64,000 bases of DNA from NCBI RefSeq assembly GCF_022437945.1, contig NZ_CP092535.1:372001-436000 (forward strand), given 5' to 3'. Within the stretch, counting starts at the first letter, position 1. Each line of letters starts with the position of its first letter. The notes below the pieces were generated by a model, which was not told where the DNA came from, did no database searches, and worked only from the letters and a program-made list of their open reading frames with translations. The stretch comes from Nocardioides sp. TF02-7. Its GTDB lineage: Bacteria > Actinomycetota > Actinomycetes > Propionibacteriales > Nocardioidaceae. Below are positions 37,051 through 46,127 of this stretch, piece by piece. The position numbers and the translations under genes were made by a program.

Positions 37051-37125
37051 CCGATCGGCGCCCGCCGGTTCGAACTTTTACGAAGAAAGTTCGCTCGGTC
37101 AGGAACAGGCAGCCCGATAAATGGC

Positions 37126-37155
37126 TTGCAGCGGAACGGTACCGTTCCGTACCAT
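37126..37155 (+). promoter_or_regulatory. tetR-MFS promoter with an operator filling the spacer
   Basis: TTGCAG (37126-37131) and TACCAT (37150-37155) form -35 and -10 elements. The 18-bp spacer between them, 37132-37149, is a perfect palindrome CGGAACGGTACCGTTCCG. A repressor bound there would occupy exactly the site of RNA polymerase. A second, imperfect copy follows at 37161-37181. The palindrome type and its place directly before a TetR gene point to autoregulation. Confidence 0.8.
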
Positions 37156-37160
37156 CTCAT

Positions 37161-37181
37161 GAAACGAAACCGTTCCGTTCC
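37161..37181 (+). promoter_or_regulatory. Second TetR operator
   Basis: GAAACGAAACCGTTCCGTTC plus C is an imperfect palindrome (about 17 of 21 positions match its reverse complement) sharing the CCGTTCCG core with the promoter operator 12 bp upstream. It lies downstream of the -10, where it could block elongation or add cooperative repressor binding. Confidence 0.65.
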
Positions 37182-37206
37182 AACCATGTCTCGGAGATGA
37201 CCCCTG

Positions 37207-37815
37207 ATGAGCCCCACCTCCTCCACCGCCCCTGAGGCCACGCACCGCCCCCGCGTCGAGGGCGAGCGTGAGCAGGAGATCCTCGAGGCGACCCTCGAGG
37301 TGCTGGGCGAGTCCGGCTACGACCGGCTCACCATGGACGCGGTCGCCGCCCGCGCCAAGGCGTCGAAGGCGACGCTCTACCGCCGGTGGAACGGGAAGGC
37401 GGCGCTCGTCATCGACGCCCTCTGCTCGCACAAGGAGTGGGAGGAGGACCGGGTCCCCGACACCGGGAGCCTGGCCGACGACCTGCGCGGCGCGTTCTGC
37501 GGCATGGGCGGCCTGACCGACGTCAACACCCTCGCCGTGCTCGGCGCGGTGCTGACGGCGATCGGCCGCGACGGCGAGTTCGCCGAGGCGTTCCGCCGCG
37601 ACTTCATCGCCCCCAAGGAGGCGGCGTCACGCCGCATCTTCGAGCGGGCCGTCGAGCGGGGCGAGATCTCCGCCGACGTCGACCTCGACATCATCGTCCC
37701 GGCCCTGCCCGGGATCATCCTGCACCGCGCTCTCTTCCTCGGCGAGCTGCCGACCACAGAGCTGATCGATCGCGTCATCGACAACGTGATCGTCCCCGCC
37801 GTCACCCGCGGCTGA
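37207..37815 (+). CDS. TetR/AcrR family repressor
   Basis: A DNA-binding repressor of 202 residues, intact. The N-terminal HTH (about residues 20-65) reads EQEILEATLEVLGESGYDRL then MDAVAARAKASKATLYRRW, typical of the family. The C-terminal ligand domain (TetR_C-type, with ILHRALFLGELPTTELIDRV) follows. It lies 28 bp upstream of a DHA2 efflux gene in the same direction, behind two operators. By analogy with TetR/QacR pairs it probably represses its own operon and is released by a pump substrate. The ATG is preceded by CGGAG at a long spacing of 10. Confidence 0.92.
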   Translation: MSPTSSTAPEATHRPRVEGEREQEILEATLEVLGESGYDRLTMDAVAARAKASKATLYRRWNGKAALVIDALCSHKEWEEDRVPDTGSLADDLRGAFCGMGGLTDVNTLAVLGAVLTAIGRDGEFAEAFRRDFIAPKEAASRRIFERAVERGEISADVDLDIIVPALPGIILHRALFLGELPTTELIDRVIDNVIVPAVTRG

Positions 37816-37843
37816 ACACTCCATCAACACACGAAGGATAGAC

Positions 37844-39510
37844 ATGACCGACGTCCGATCCGCGGACGCGCCGGGGACGACCTCCCCTGATGCGCCCGCG
37901 CAGCAACCGGCCAGGGTGCCGCACGCGGGCCTGGCCCTGGTGCTCATCCTGGTCGCCCAGCTGATGGTGGTGCTCGACGCCACCATCGCCAACATCGCCC
38001 TGCCCTACATCGGCGCCGACCTCGACATCTCCCAGGCCAACCTGACCTGGATCGTCACCGGTTACGCCCTCGCGTTCGGCGGCCTGCTCCTGCTCGGAGG
38101 TCGGCTCGGCGACCTCTACGGCCGGCGCCTGATGTTCATGGCCGGCCTCACCGTCTTCGCGGTGGCCTCGCTGCTGGGCGGCATCGCCCAGAACGAGGCG
38201 CTGCTGCTCGCCTCCCGTGGCCTCCAGGGCCTCGGCGCCGCACTCGCCGCACCTGCGGCGCTCTCGCCCTCATCACGACCACCTTCCCGGCCGGCCCGCA
38301 GCGCAACCGGGCGATGGCGGCGTACGCCACCATGTCCGGCATCGGCGCCGCTATCGGGCTGATCCTCGGCGGTTGGCTGACCGGTCTCGACGACCCGCTC
38401 GGCGTCGAGGGGTGGCGGCTGACCTTCCTCATCAACGTTCCGATCGGGCTGGGCGCGGCTGCCCCGCTCCGCGGTTCCTCAAGGAGTCCGAGCGCCACAC
38501 CGGGTGGCTCGACGTCCCCGGTGCGATCACCGGCACCCTCGGCCTGCTGGGCATCGTCTTCGGCCTCTCGCGGGCCGGCGAGGAGGCCTACGGCTGGGAC
38601 CACGCGCAGACGATCGGGTCCCTGGTCGCCGGCGCCGTGCTGCTGGTCACGTTCACCGTCATCGAGTCGCGGGTCGACCACCCGCTGCTGCCGATGCGGA
38701 TCTTCGCCAACCGCACCCGGGCCACCAGCTTCCTCGCCATGATGATCGCCCCCGCGGCGATGTTCGCGATGTTCTACTTCCTGAGCCTGTTCGTGCAGCA
38801 GATCATGGGCTACAGCCCGCTGGAGGCCGGCTTCGCGTTCCTGCCGTTCTCGGTCGGCATCGTGATCGGGGCGAGCGTCGCGTCCAACCTGGTGGGCCGG
38901 ATCGACGCCCGGTACCTCGCCGGCACCGGCACCCTGCTCGCGGCCGTCGCGCTGTTCATGTTCTCGCGGGTGTCGGTCGACGACTCCCCGGGCGCGGTGC
39001 TCGCGGCGCTGGGCTCCGGCCAGCCGATCGGTCAGGACGTGAGCTACTGGGGCAGCATCTTCCCCTACGTCGTGCTGATGGCCGTCGGCATGGGCATGGT
39101 GTTCGTGCCGCTGACCCTCACCGCGGTGCACCACGTCCAGGCGTCGGACTCCGGCATCGGGTCCGGCGTGCTCAACACGATGCAGCAGGTCGGCGGCGCC
39201 CCTCGGGCTCGCGACGCTGAGCACGGTGGCGCTCCACTTCAGCAACAGCCGCGCCGACCAGATCGGTCAGCCCCTCTCGGAGCAGATGACCGCGGCCGGC
39301 GTCGACCCCGCGGCCCCGGTTCCGGGCAGCGACCTGTCGCTGTTCGAGGCGGGGCTCTTCCAGGGCACGTTCACCGACGGGGCGACCAACGCCTTCTTCG
39401 TCGGCTCACTGCTGATGCTCGCCGCCTCGGCGGTCGTCTGGATCTTCCTCAACGTCAAGCACACCGAGCTGGCGACGGACGGTCCGGAGGGCGGCGTGCA
39501 CGTCGGCTGA
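37844..39510 (+). CDS. DHA2/EmrB-type MFS multidrug transporter, three frameshifts
   Basis: Proton-driven drug exporter with about 14 transmembrane segments. Motif A is visible as GGRLGDLYGRRLMFMAGL. LMVVLDATIANIALPYIGAD is the family-typical first helix, and RGLQGLGAALAAPAAL belongs to motif C/B of the DHA2 group. GYALAFGGLLLLG, RFLKESERHTGWLDVPGA, VVLMAVGMGMVFVPLTLTAV and FVGSLLMLAASAVVWIFLN follow. Frameshifts are near 38263 (missing base), 38462 (missing base) and 39205 (four C instead of three); 1667 nt fits that sum. AAGGAT precedes the ATG. It forms a repressor-pump operon with tetR. Substrates are unknown. Confidence 0.9.
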
Positions 39511-39534
39511 CCGCCACGGCACCCGCCACCCACG

Positions 39535-39570
39535 CCCGGCCCGCACTCCCGACAGGGGGTGCGGGCCGGC
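39535..39570 (+). terminator. Hairpin after the MFS gene
   Basis: Arms GCCCGGCCCGCAC and GTGCGGGCCGGC (12 bp) around an 11-nt loop, 25 bp after the stop. No T tract is seen. Confidence 0.55.
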
Positions 39571-39669
39571 GTACGTCCGGATGTGGGACGCGGCCACGGG
39601 TACCGCTCCTCCTGACCCAGCTCACGCCGCGACCGCAGCGGCCGCCGCAGAGGACAGGAGGTGCTGACG

Positions 39670-40308
39670 ATGGTGAACCTACGCCGCCGCGACCGGCACG
39701 ACCCGCACGGCCGGCACCACGGAGACCACGTCGACGAGCAGGCACGCGCCGAGGAGCAGGCCCGGGCCGACGCGCACCGGGCCCACGCCCGCGAGAAGTT
39801 CGGCGGCGTCAACGCCGGCGCCGCCTTCTTCGGCTGGCTGGTCGCCATCGCACTCACCGTGCTCCTGAGCAGCATCGTCGGCGCGGTGGCCACCGCCGTG
39901 GGCGCGAGCACCGACCTGAGCCAGGACCAGGCGCAGCGGGAGGCGGGGACCATCGGGCTCGCCGCGGCCATCGCCGTCGTGGCGATCATGCTGCTGGCCT
40001 ACTACGCCGGCGGGTACGTCGCCGGCCGGATGTCGCGCTACGACGGCGGCAAGCAGGGCCTCGCTGTGTGGCTCATCGGGCTCTGCGTGACGATCGTGGC
40101 CGTGGTGCTGGGCGTCGTCTTCGGCGACCAGTACAACGTGCTCGACCGCGTCGACCTGCCGCGGATCCCGATCCCCACCGACGCGGCGACCATCGGCGGG
40201 ATCGTCACCGGCGTGGTGATCCTCCTCGGCACCCTCCTCGCCGCCATGGCCGGCGGGAAGGTCGGTCACCTCTACCACGATCGTGTCGACCGCGCCGCCT
40301 ATCGGTGA
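39670..40308 (+). CDS. Membrane protein of unknown function, four helices
   Basis: A 212-residue integral membrane protein, intact. A charged, histidine-rich N-terminus (RRRDRHDPHGRHHGDHVDEQ, residues about 5-24) precedes four hydrophobic segments: NAGAAFFGWLVAIALTVLLS, IGLAAAIAVVAIMLLAYYAG, GLAVWLIGLCVTIVAVVLGV and IGGIVTGVVILLGTLLAAMA. Similar proteins in actinobacteria are annotated only as membrane proteins. AGGAGG eight nt before the ATG at 39670 sets the start over a GTG at 39661. The histidine-rich tail could bind metal, which is a guess. Confidence 0.75.
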   Translation: MVNLRRRDRHDPHGRHHGDHVDEQARAEEQARADAHRAHAREKFGGVNAGAAFFGWLVAIALTVLLSSIVGAVATAVGASTDLSQDQAQREAGTIGLAAAIAVVAIMLLAYYAGGYVAGRMSRYDGGKQGLAVWLIGLCVTIVAVVLGVVFGDQYNVLDRVDLPRIPIPTDAATIGGIVTGVVILLGTLLAAMAGGKVGHLYHDRVDRAAYR

Positions 40309-40321
40309 GACCTGGAGGGGG

Positions 40322-40871
40322 TCAGACGCGGGCGCCGTTGAGCGCCTGGCCGACGGCGGCGACGAACGCCGGGATGTCGTCGGGCTTGCGGCTGGTGATC
40401 AGGTAGTCGTCGACGACGACCTCCTCGTCCACCCAGTTGCCGCCGGCGTTGCGGATGTCGTCGGCGAGGCTCGGCCAGCTGGTGAGGCGTCGGCCCTCGA
40501 CCAGCCCGGCCGACACCAGCAGCCAGGGGCCGTGGCAGATCACGGCGAGCGGCTTGCGGGCCGCCGCGACCTTGCGAGCGATGGTCTGCGCGCGTCCGTC
40601 CATCCGGAGGTGGTCGGCGTTGACGGTGCCGCCGGGGACGACCAGGGCATCGATGCCCTCGACGTCCAGGTCGTCGAGGCTGCCGTCGACCGGCACCTTC
40701 TCCGAGGCCTCCACGTCGCCGTTGACCGCCTGGATCGGCTCCCCCGACGGGGAGTGCACCAGCACCGTCGCACCCGCCTCGCGCAGCGCGTCGCGGGGGC
40801 TTCACCAGCTCCGGCTCCTCGAAGTAGTCGGTGGCGATGATCGCGACGGTCTTGCCGGACAGGTAGGGCAC
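40322..40871 (-). CDS. DJ-1/PfpI family protein (type 1 glutamine amidotransferase-like), one frameshift
   Basis: Stress-related hydrolase or glyoxalase-like enzyme of about 182 residues. It begins MPYLSGKTVAIIATDYFEEP and has the nucleophile elbow AVICHGPWLLVSAGL (catalytic cysteine near residue 115), with LVVPGGTVNADHLRMD and RLTSWPSLADDIRNAGGNW, all standard for the PfpI subfamily. One extra C near 40799 (five instead of four) breaks the frame after LVKP. GGAGG five nt before the GTG at 40871 sets the start. It is convergent with the membrane protein before it. Relatives act as deglycases or proteases; the activity here is not provable from sequence. Confidence 0.9.
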
Positions 40872-40891
40872 GGGATCCTCCAGGGGAACGA

Positions 40892-40911
40892 GAAAAAGGG
40901 GCAGTGCCCCC
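40892..40911 (-). terminator. Terminator of the cysteine desulfurase-mnmA-MetE-like operon
   Basis: On the minus strand a GGGGC-ACT-GCCCC hairpin is followed by TTTTT, 30 bp after the last stop codon of the operon. Confidence 0.75.
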
Positions 40912-40940
40912 GGTACCCGCGCCCGACTCCCGCAGACCGG

Positions 40941-41966
40941 TCAGGCCGGCACCGTGCCGGTGAGCGCGCGGGCGACCTCGAGGGACAGGTCGACGGAGCG
41001 CCGCGTCCAGGTCCCGCCGGCGCCGGCCAGGCCGCACGCGGGCGACACGAGCAGCCGCTCGCCGCCCTGCTCCGGTTCGAGTCCGACCATCTCGAGCCAC
41101 CGCAGCACCCGCTCCGCGACCGCGGAGACCGAGGGCGGGCGGTCGGGGTCCTGCGCCGGGACGACGCCCAGCGCGACCACTCCCCCGGCCTCGAGCGCCT
41201 CCGCGAGCGCGTCGTGGCCGGCCGCGCCGACGAGCGACAGGTCGACCGCGAGGCCCACCGCGCCGGCCCCGCGCAGCAGCGCCAGCGGGGCGTCGGCCGC
41301 GCAGCAGTGGACCCAGGGCTCGGCTCCGGCGTCGCGGGCAGCACCGAGCACCCACTCGAGCACCTCGCTGGCCTCCGGCGGGTGGACGGCGCGGTGCTTG
41401 CCGAAGCCCGACGCGGTCGGCACGGCGCCGGCCAGCACCGCAGGGAGGGCGGGCTCGTCCAGCTGGAGCACGACCCGGTCGGCGCCCGGCACCCGGCGGC
41501 GTACGTCGGCGACGTGGTCGGCGACGCCGAGCGCCAGCGCCTGGGCGAGGTCGCGCCGCGCCCCGTGGTCGGCGACCACCTTGTCGCCGCGGGGCCGCTC
41601 GACGGTGGCGGCCAGCGTCCACGGTCCGGCGACCTGCACCTTGACCGGCCCCGTGTAGCCGTCGGCGAGCTCCTCGAACGTGTCGAGGTCCTGCGCGAGC
41701 AGGCTCCGCGCCCGCCGCTGGTCGAGCGCCGGGGCACCACTGGTGCCGGTGAGGCGCCACCCGGCCGGTTGGAGGTCGGCGTCGAGCTCGGCGACCAGGC
41801 CGATGGCGCGGCCGATCATCCCCGCCGGAGCACCGCGCCCCGGCACCTCCGGGACGAACGGCAGCCCCTGCTCGGTGCCGAGCCGGTCGAGCACCAGCCG
41901 CACCGCCTCGTCGAGGTCCCGCTGGTCGGACCCGGGGAACGAGCCGACACCGGTGGCGAGCGCCAT
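40941..41966 (-). CDS. MetE C-terminal-domain-like protein (cobalamin-independent methionine synthase family)
   Basis: A 341-residue TIM-barrel protein, intact, half the length of classical MetE. It carries the zinc-site pattern of the catalytic half: histidine and cysteine in [15 protein letters not shown] and the later cysteine in [14 protein letters not shown], plus [15 protein letters not shown] at the N-terminus. Its ATG overlaps the mnmA stop by one base, so it is coupled to tRNA thiolation genes. In actinobacteria a MetE-like gene commonly follows mnmA, and its function there is unsettled. Stand-alone MetE cores in some anaerobes use methylcobalamin-type donors; whether this one does cannot be told. 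Confidence 0.85.
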   Translation of the reverse strand: MALATGVGSFPGSDQRDLDEAVRLVLDRLGTEQGLPFVPEVPGRGAPAGMIGRAIGLVAELDADLQPAGWRLTGTSGAPALDQRRARSLLAQDLDTFEELADGYTGPVKVQVAGPWTLAATVERPRGDKVVADHGARRDLAQALALGVADHVADVRRRVPGADRVVLQLDEPALPAVLAGAVPTASGFGKHRAVHPPEASEVLEWVLGAARDAGAEPWVHCCAADAPLALLRGAGAVGLAVDLSLVGAAGHDALAEALEAGGVVALGVVPAQDPDRPPSVSAVAERVLRWLEMVGLEPEQGGERLLVSPACGLAGAGGTWTRRSVDLSLEVARALTGTVPA

Positions 41967-43079
41967 CAGGCGGGCACCCGCTCGGTGGCGGCGATCGTCG
42001 CCGAGCCGACGACGCGCGTGCCCTGGTAGAGCACCACCGCCTGCCCCGGCGCGATCCCGTACGCCGGGTCGAGCAGCCGGACGTCCACCTCGCCGTCGTC
42101 GCCGACGTGGACGACGGCCCGGTGCTCCTCGCCGTGGGCGCGCAGCTGCACGGTGACCTCGACGCCCTCGGGACCGGTCGCCAGCGGCGCGCCGCACCAG
42201 CGCGGCCCGTCGGCACGGAGCCGGTCGACCGCGAGCCGCTCCCGGGGCCCCACGGTGACGGTGCCGGACACCGGCTCGATGTCGAGCACGTAGCGGGGCC
42301 TGCCGTCCGGGCGCCGGCCGCCCGATCCGAAGCCCCTTGCGCTGGCCGATGGTGAACCCGTAGGTGCCGTCGTGCCGGCCGAGCACGTCGCCGGTCGCCT
42401 CGTCGACGACGGCGCCGCCGTGGTTGGGGGCCCGGTCGCCGAGCTTCTCCCGCAGCCAGCCGGTGTTGTCGCCGTCGGCGACGAAGCAGATGTCGTGGCT
42501 GTCGGGCTTGTCGGCCACCAGCAGCCCCCGGTCCGCGGCCTCGCGGCGCACGTCCGCCTTCGCGGTGTCCCCGAGGGGGAACAGCGAGTGCCGCAGCTGC
42601 CGCTCGTCGAGGACGCCCAGCACGTAGGACTGGTCCTTGCCGGCGTCGACCGCCCGGTGCAGCTCCACGCCGCCGCCGGGCGTCTCGGCCAGGCGGGCGT
42701 AGTGGCCGGTCGCGACCGCCTCGAACCCGAGCGCCAGCGCCCGGTCGAGGACCGCGGCGAACTTGATCTTCTCGTTGCAGCGCAGGCACGGGTTGGGCGT
42801 CCGCCCGGCCGCGTAGGTGTCCATGAAGTCCTCGACCACCTCGTCGTGGAAGCGGTCGGAGAGGTCCCAGACGTAGAACGGGATGCCGATCACGTCGGCC
42901 GCGCGGCGCGCGTCGTTGCTGTCCTCGATGGTGCAGCAGCCGCGTGCCCCGGACCGGTAGGAGGCAGGGTTGCGCGAGAGCGCCAGGTGGATCCCGGTCA
43001 CCTCGTGCCCGGCCTCGACGGCGCGTGCGGCGGCGACGGCGGAGTCGACCCCGCCCGACATCGCGGCGACCACCTTCAT
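41966..43079 (-). CDS. mnmA: tRNA 2-thiouridylase MnmA, one frameshift
   Basis: ATP-dependent thiolase that inserts sulphur at uridine 34 of Lys, Glu and Gln tRNAs. It begins with the PP-loop [20 protein letters not shown]. The catalytic cysteines lie in [15 protein letters not shown] and [12 protein letters not shown], and [16 protein letters not shown] and [19 protein letters not shown] mark the family. One extra C near 42310 breaks the frame between RPAP and [15 protein letters not shown]; 1114 nt fits one insertion. AGGTG lies before the ATG, 11 bp after the cysteine desulfurase stop, which supplies the sulphur. About 371 residues when repaired. Confidence 0.97.
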
Positions 43080-43089
43080 CGCGGCCACC

Positions 43090-44267
43090 TCACAGGCGCG
43101 CGGCGCGGGCGCGCTCGACGCAGGGGCCGATCGCGTCGACGAGCGCGTCGACGTCGGCCTCGGTGCTCGTGCGGCCGAGGGAGAACCGCAGCGAGCTGCG
43201 GGCCGCCTCGTCGTCGCGACCCATTGCGAGCAGCACGTGGGAGGGCTGCGGGACGCCGGCGGAGCAGGCGGAGCCGGTCGAGCACTCGATGCCACGGGCG
43301 TCGAGCAGCATCAGCAGCGAGTCGCCCTCGCAGCCGGGGGAAGGCGAAGTGCACGTTGCCGGGCAACCGGTCGACCGGGTCGCCGTTGAGGACGGCGTCG
43401 GGCACGGCGCGGCGTACGCCGTCGACCAGGCGCTCGCGCAGCTGCATCAGCCGGGCCGCCAGGTCGGCCTGCCCCTTGACGGCCAGCTCGACCGCGGCGG
43501 CGAAGCCTGCGATCGCGGGCACGGCGAGGGTGCCGCTGCGCACGTCGCGCTCCTGGCCGCCGCCGTGGACGAGCGCGGTCACCTCGAGCTCGCGCCGCAC
43601 CACCAGGGCGCCGACGCCGAGCGGTCCCCCCGACCTTGTGGCCGGTGACGGTCATCGCGTCGACGCCCGACGCGGCGAAGCCGAGCGGCACGGCGCCGAG
43701 GGCCTGCACGGCGTCGGTGTGCACGGGGATCCCGTGCTCCGCGGCGATCGCGACGACCTCCGCGACCGGCTGCACGGTGCCGACCTCGTTGTTGGCCCAC
43801 ATCACGCTGAGGAGCGACACCGTCGCCGGGTCCCGGTCGACGGCGGCCTCCAGCGCGGCCAGGTCGACCCGGCCCGCCCCGTCGACCGGCAGCAGGTCGA
43901 GCTCGGCCTCCTCGTGCTCGACGAGCCAGTGCAGCGGGTCGAGCACCGCGTGGTGCTCGACCGCCGACGCGAGGACGCGCCGCCGCCGCGGGTCGCCGGC
44001 CCGCCGCGACCAGTAGAGCCCCTTGACCGCGAGGTTGTCGGCCTCGGTGCCGCCGGAGGTGAAGACGACCTCGCCGGGGCGGCAGTCGAGCGCCTGGGCG
44101 ATCCGCTCACGCGCCTCCTCGACCACGCGCCGGGCGCGGCGGCCGGAGGCGTGCAGTGAGCTCGGGTTGCCGACGTCGTGGAGGTGGGTGCTCATCGCCT
44201 CGACGGCTGCCTCGACCATCGGCGTGGTCGCAGCGTGGTCGAGGTAGACCGTGGGGACGTCGTTCAT
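43090..44267 (-). CDS. iscS: Cysteine desulfurase (NifS/IscS type), two frameshifts
   Basis: PLP enzyme that removes sulphur from cysteine for tRNA thiolation and iron-sulphur clusters. It begins [18 protein letters not shown]. The PLP lysine is in [10 protein letters not shown] (about residue 205), VEHHAVLDP and [10 protein letters not shown] flank the cofactor, and the active cysteine is in [11 protein letters not shown] (about residue 325). Extra bases near 43627 (six G instead of five) and 43338 (five C instead of four) break the frame; 1178 nt fits two insertions and about 392 residues. It heads the operon with mnmA. GGGAAGG precedes the ATG. The symbol is by homology; SufS is less likely given the mnmA link. 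Confidence 0.94.
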
Positions 44268-44329
44268 GGCCTTCCCAGGGTACGGCGCCCGGCCAGGCAC
44301 CCACGAACCAGTGGTCCGCTAGGACTCCG

Positions 44330-45215
44330 TCACTTGCCGAAGCCGGCCGTGAGGCCGGACAGCAGGAACCGCCGGCCGATGAGGTAGACGACGAAGATCG
44401 GCAGCAGCGAGAGCGCGACGGCCGCCATCAACCCGGGGATGTTGGTGCCGTACTGCCCCTTGAACTCCCACAACCCCTGGGTCAGCACCCGCTGGTCGGG
44501 GCTGTCGAGCAGGACGAGCGGGAAGATGAACCCGTTCCACGCCGTGAGCGCGGTGAACACGGTGGCCGTCATGATCGGCGGCTTCGACAGCGGCAGCACC
44601 AGCGTCAGCAGGGTGCGCAGCGGCGTGGCGCCGTCGAGCGCCTGCGCCTCGTAGAGCTCGCCCGGGATGTCGCGCATGCCGTTGGTCAGCACGAGCATCG
44701 AGGTCGGCATCGCGAACGCCGCCGTCGGCAGCACCACCGCGGTCAGGGGTGTCGTGGAGGCCGAGCTGGCTGATCAGGAAGTAGACCGGGACGATCGTGG
44801 CCTGCGCGGGGATCGCCAGCCCGATCAGCATCAACGAGAACGCCTGCTGCGTCACCCGGCTGGTCCCCCGCACCACGGCGTACGCCGCCGGCACGCAGAG
44901 CACCAGCACCACCGCGACCGTGCCCACCGTCACGAGCACGTTGTTGACGAAGTAGGTCGGGAAGTTGCCGTCGAGCACCTCCCGGTAGTTGTCGAGCGTC
45001 GGGTCGCCGGGGAAGGCCAGCGGGTGCCCGTCGAGGTAGCTCTCCCGGGTCCGGAAGGTGGTCGCCAGCAGGTAGTAGAGCGGCACCGTGACCACGGCCA
45101 ACCACGCGAGCGCGGCCACGAACGCGATCAGGTTGGGCGGCGTACGACGGCGCGTGCCCCGGACCCGCTCGGGAGGTGCGCCCACCGTCTCCGGCCTCGT
45201 CAGCGTCGTCGCCAT
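44330..45215 (-). CDS. Sugar ABC importer permease (MalG-like), one frameshift
   Basis: Inner-membrane permease of a carbohydrate ABC importer, about 295 residues. Hydrophobic segments include NLIAFVAALAWLAVVTVPL, VNNVLVTVGTVAVVLVLCVP and SLLPIFVVYLIGRRFLLSG. The EAA loop that contacts the ATPase reads ELYEAQALDGATPLRTLLTL. One extra C near 44747 (four instead of three) breaks the frame at LGLHDT-LTAVVLPTAAF. Its ATG overlaps the MalF-like stop by one base (TGATG). It is the last gene of the importer operon, and no ATPase gene is adjacent. Confidence 0.93.
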
Positions 45216-46093
45216 CACAACCCCTCCTGCTGGCTCGACATCGACCGGTAGCCGGTGAGCCGGACGACCGCGAACGACAGCAGCGCACCGAGGACGACCA
45301 GCAGCACGGCGATCGTGCTGGCGTAGCCGGCCTCGAAGCCGCGGAAGCCGGTGATGTACATGTGCAGCGGCGCGATCCGGCTGGCCGTGCCGGGCCCTCC
45401 GTTGGTGAGGATCAGCACCGTGTCGAAGGTCGTCAGCGAGCCGACGAGGATCATGATCGTCGACGTGACCATCGTGTAGCGCAGCTGCGGCAGGGTCACC
45501 CGGAAGAACTGCTGGACCCGGCTCGCGCCGTCCATCGTCGCCGCCTCGTAGAGCACCTTCGGGATCGCCCGCGCCGCACCCTGGTAGAGGAGCGTGTGGA
45601 ACGGGACGTACTGCCAGGCGATCACCCACACCACCGTGTAGAGCACCAGCTCCTGGTCGCCGAGGAAGTTGACGTCGCCGACCAGGGGCAGCGACGGCGT
45701 CACCCCGAAGTTGAAGTCCACGAACCGGTTCCACAGCAGCGCGACCGCGGCCGTCGACAGCAGCAGCGGCAGGAAGAACAGCGCGGACAGCAGGGCGCGG
45801 TTCCGCTGCTGCCCTGCCGCCCACACCCCGATCAGCAGCGCGAGCGGCGTCTGTAGGAGCCAGCTGCCGACCGCGACGAAGATCGTGCGCCGAAGCGCGT
45901 CCCACGCCTCCTCGTCGTCGAGGAGGCGCTGCCAGTTGTCGGTGCCGTTGAAGACCGGGCTGAGGAGCGGGTCGTAGTCGGTGAAGCTCAGGTACCCGAC
46001 CAGCCCCAGCGGCAGCACCGCGAAGCAACCGAAGAACAGGATGAGCGGCAAGGCGTACCAGGCCGAGGGCCTGATGTCGTGTCCCCGCTTCAC
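45215..46093 (-). CDS. Sugar ABC importer permease (MalF-like)
   Basis: Partner permease, 292 residues, intact. Hydrophobic segments include YALPLILFFGCFAVLPLGLV, LLQTPLALLIGVWAAG, NRALLSALFFLPLLLSTAAV and TIAVLLVVLGALLSFAVVRL. The EAA loop reads LYEAATMDGASRVQQFFRVT. AAGGGA precedes the GTG start. It lies between the binding protein and the MalG-like permease with a one-base overlap downstream. Confidence 0.94.
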   Translation of the reverse strand: MKRGHDIRPSAWYALPLILFFGCFAVLPLGLVGYLSFTDYDPLLSPVFNGTDNWQRLLDDEEAWDALRRTIFVAVGSWLLQTPLALLIGVWAAGQQRNRALLSALFFLPLLLSTAAVALLWNRFVDFNFGVTPSLPLVGDVNFLGDQELVLYTVVWVIAWQYVPFHTLLYQGAARAIPKVLYEAATMDGASRVQQFFRVTLPQLRYTMVTSTIMILVGSLTTFDTVLILTNGGPGTASRIAPLHMYITGFRGFEAGYASTIAVLLVVLGALLSFAVVRLTGYRSMSSQQEGL

Positions 46094-46127
46094 ACGAGTC
46101 CCTTCTACCCGATCGGGTGGCGTCCGG

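Noticed and set aside
37844..39510. Programmed ribosomal frameshifting in the MFS or HNH gene.
   Set aside because: No slippery heptamer or downstream pseudoknot is visible, and the same class of break occurs in unrelated genes throughout.
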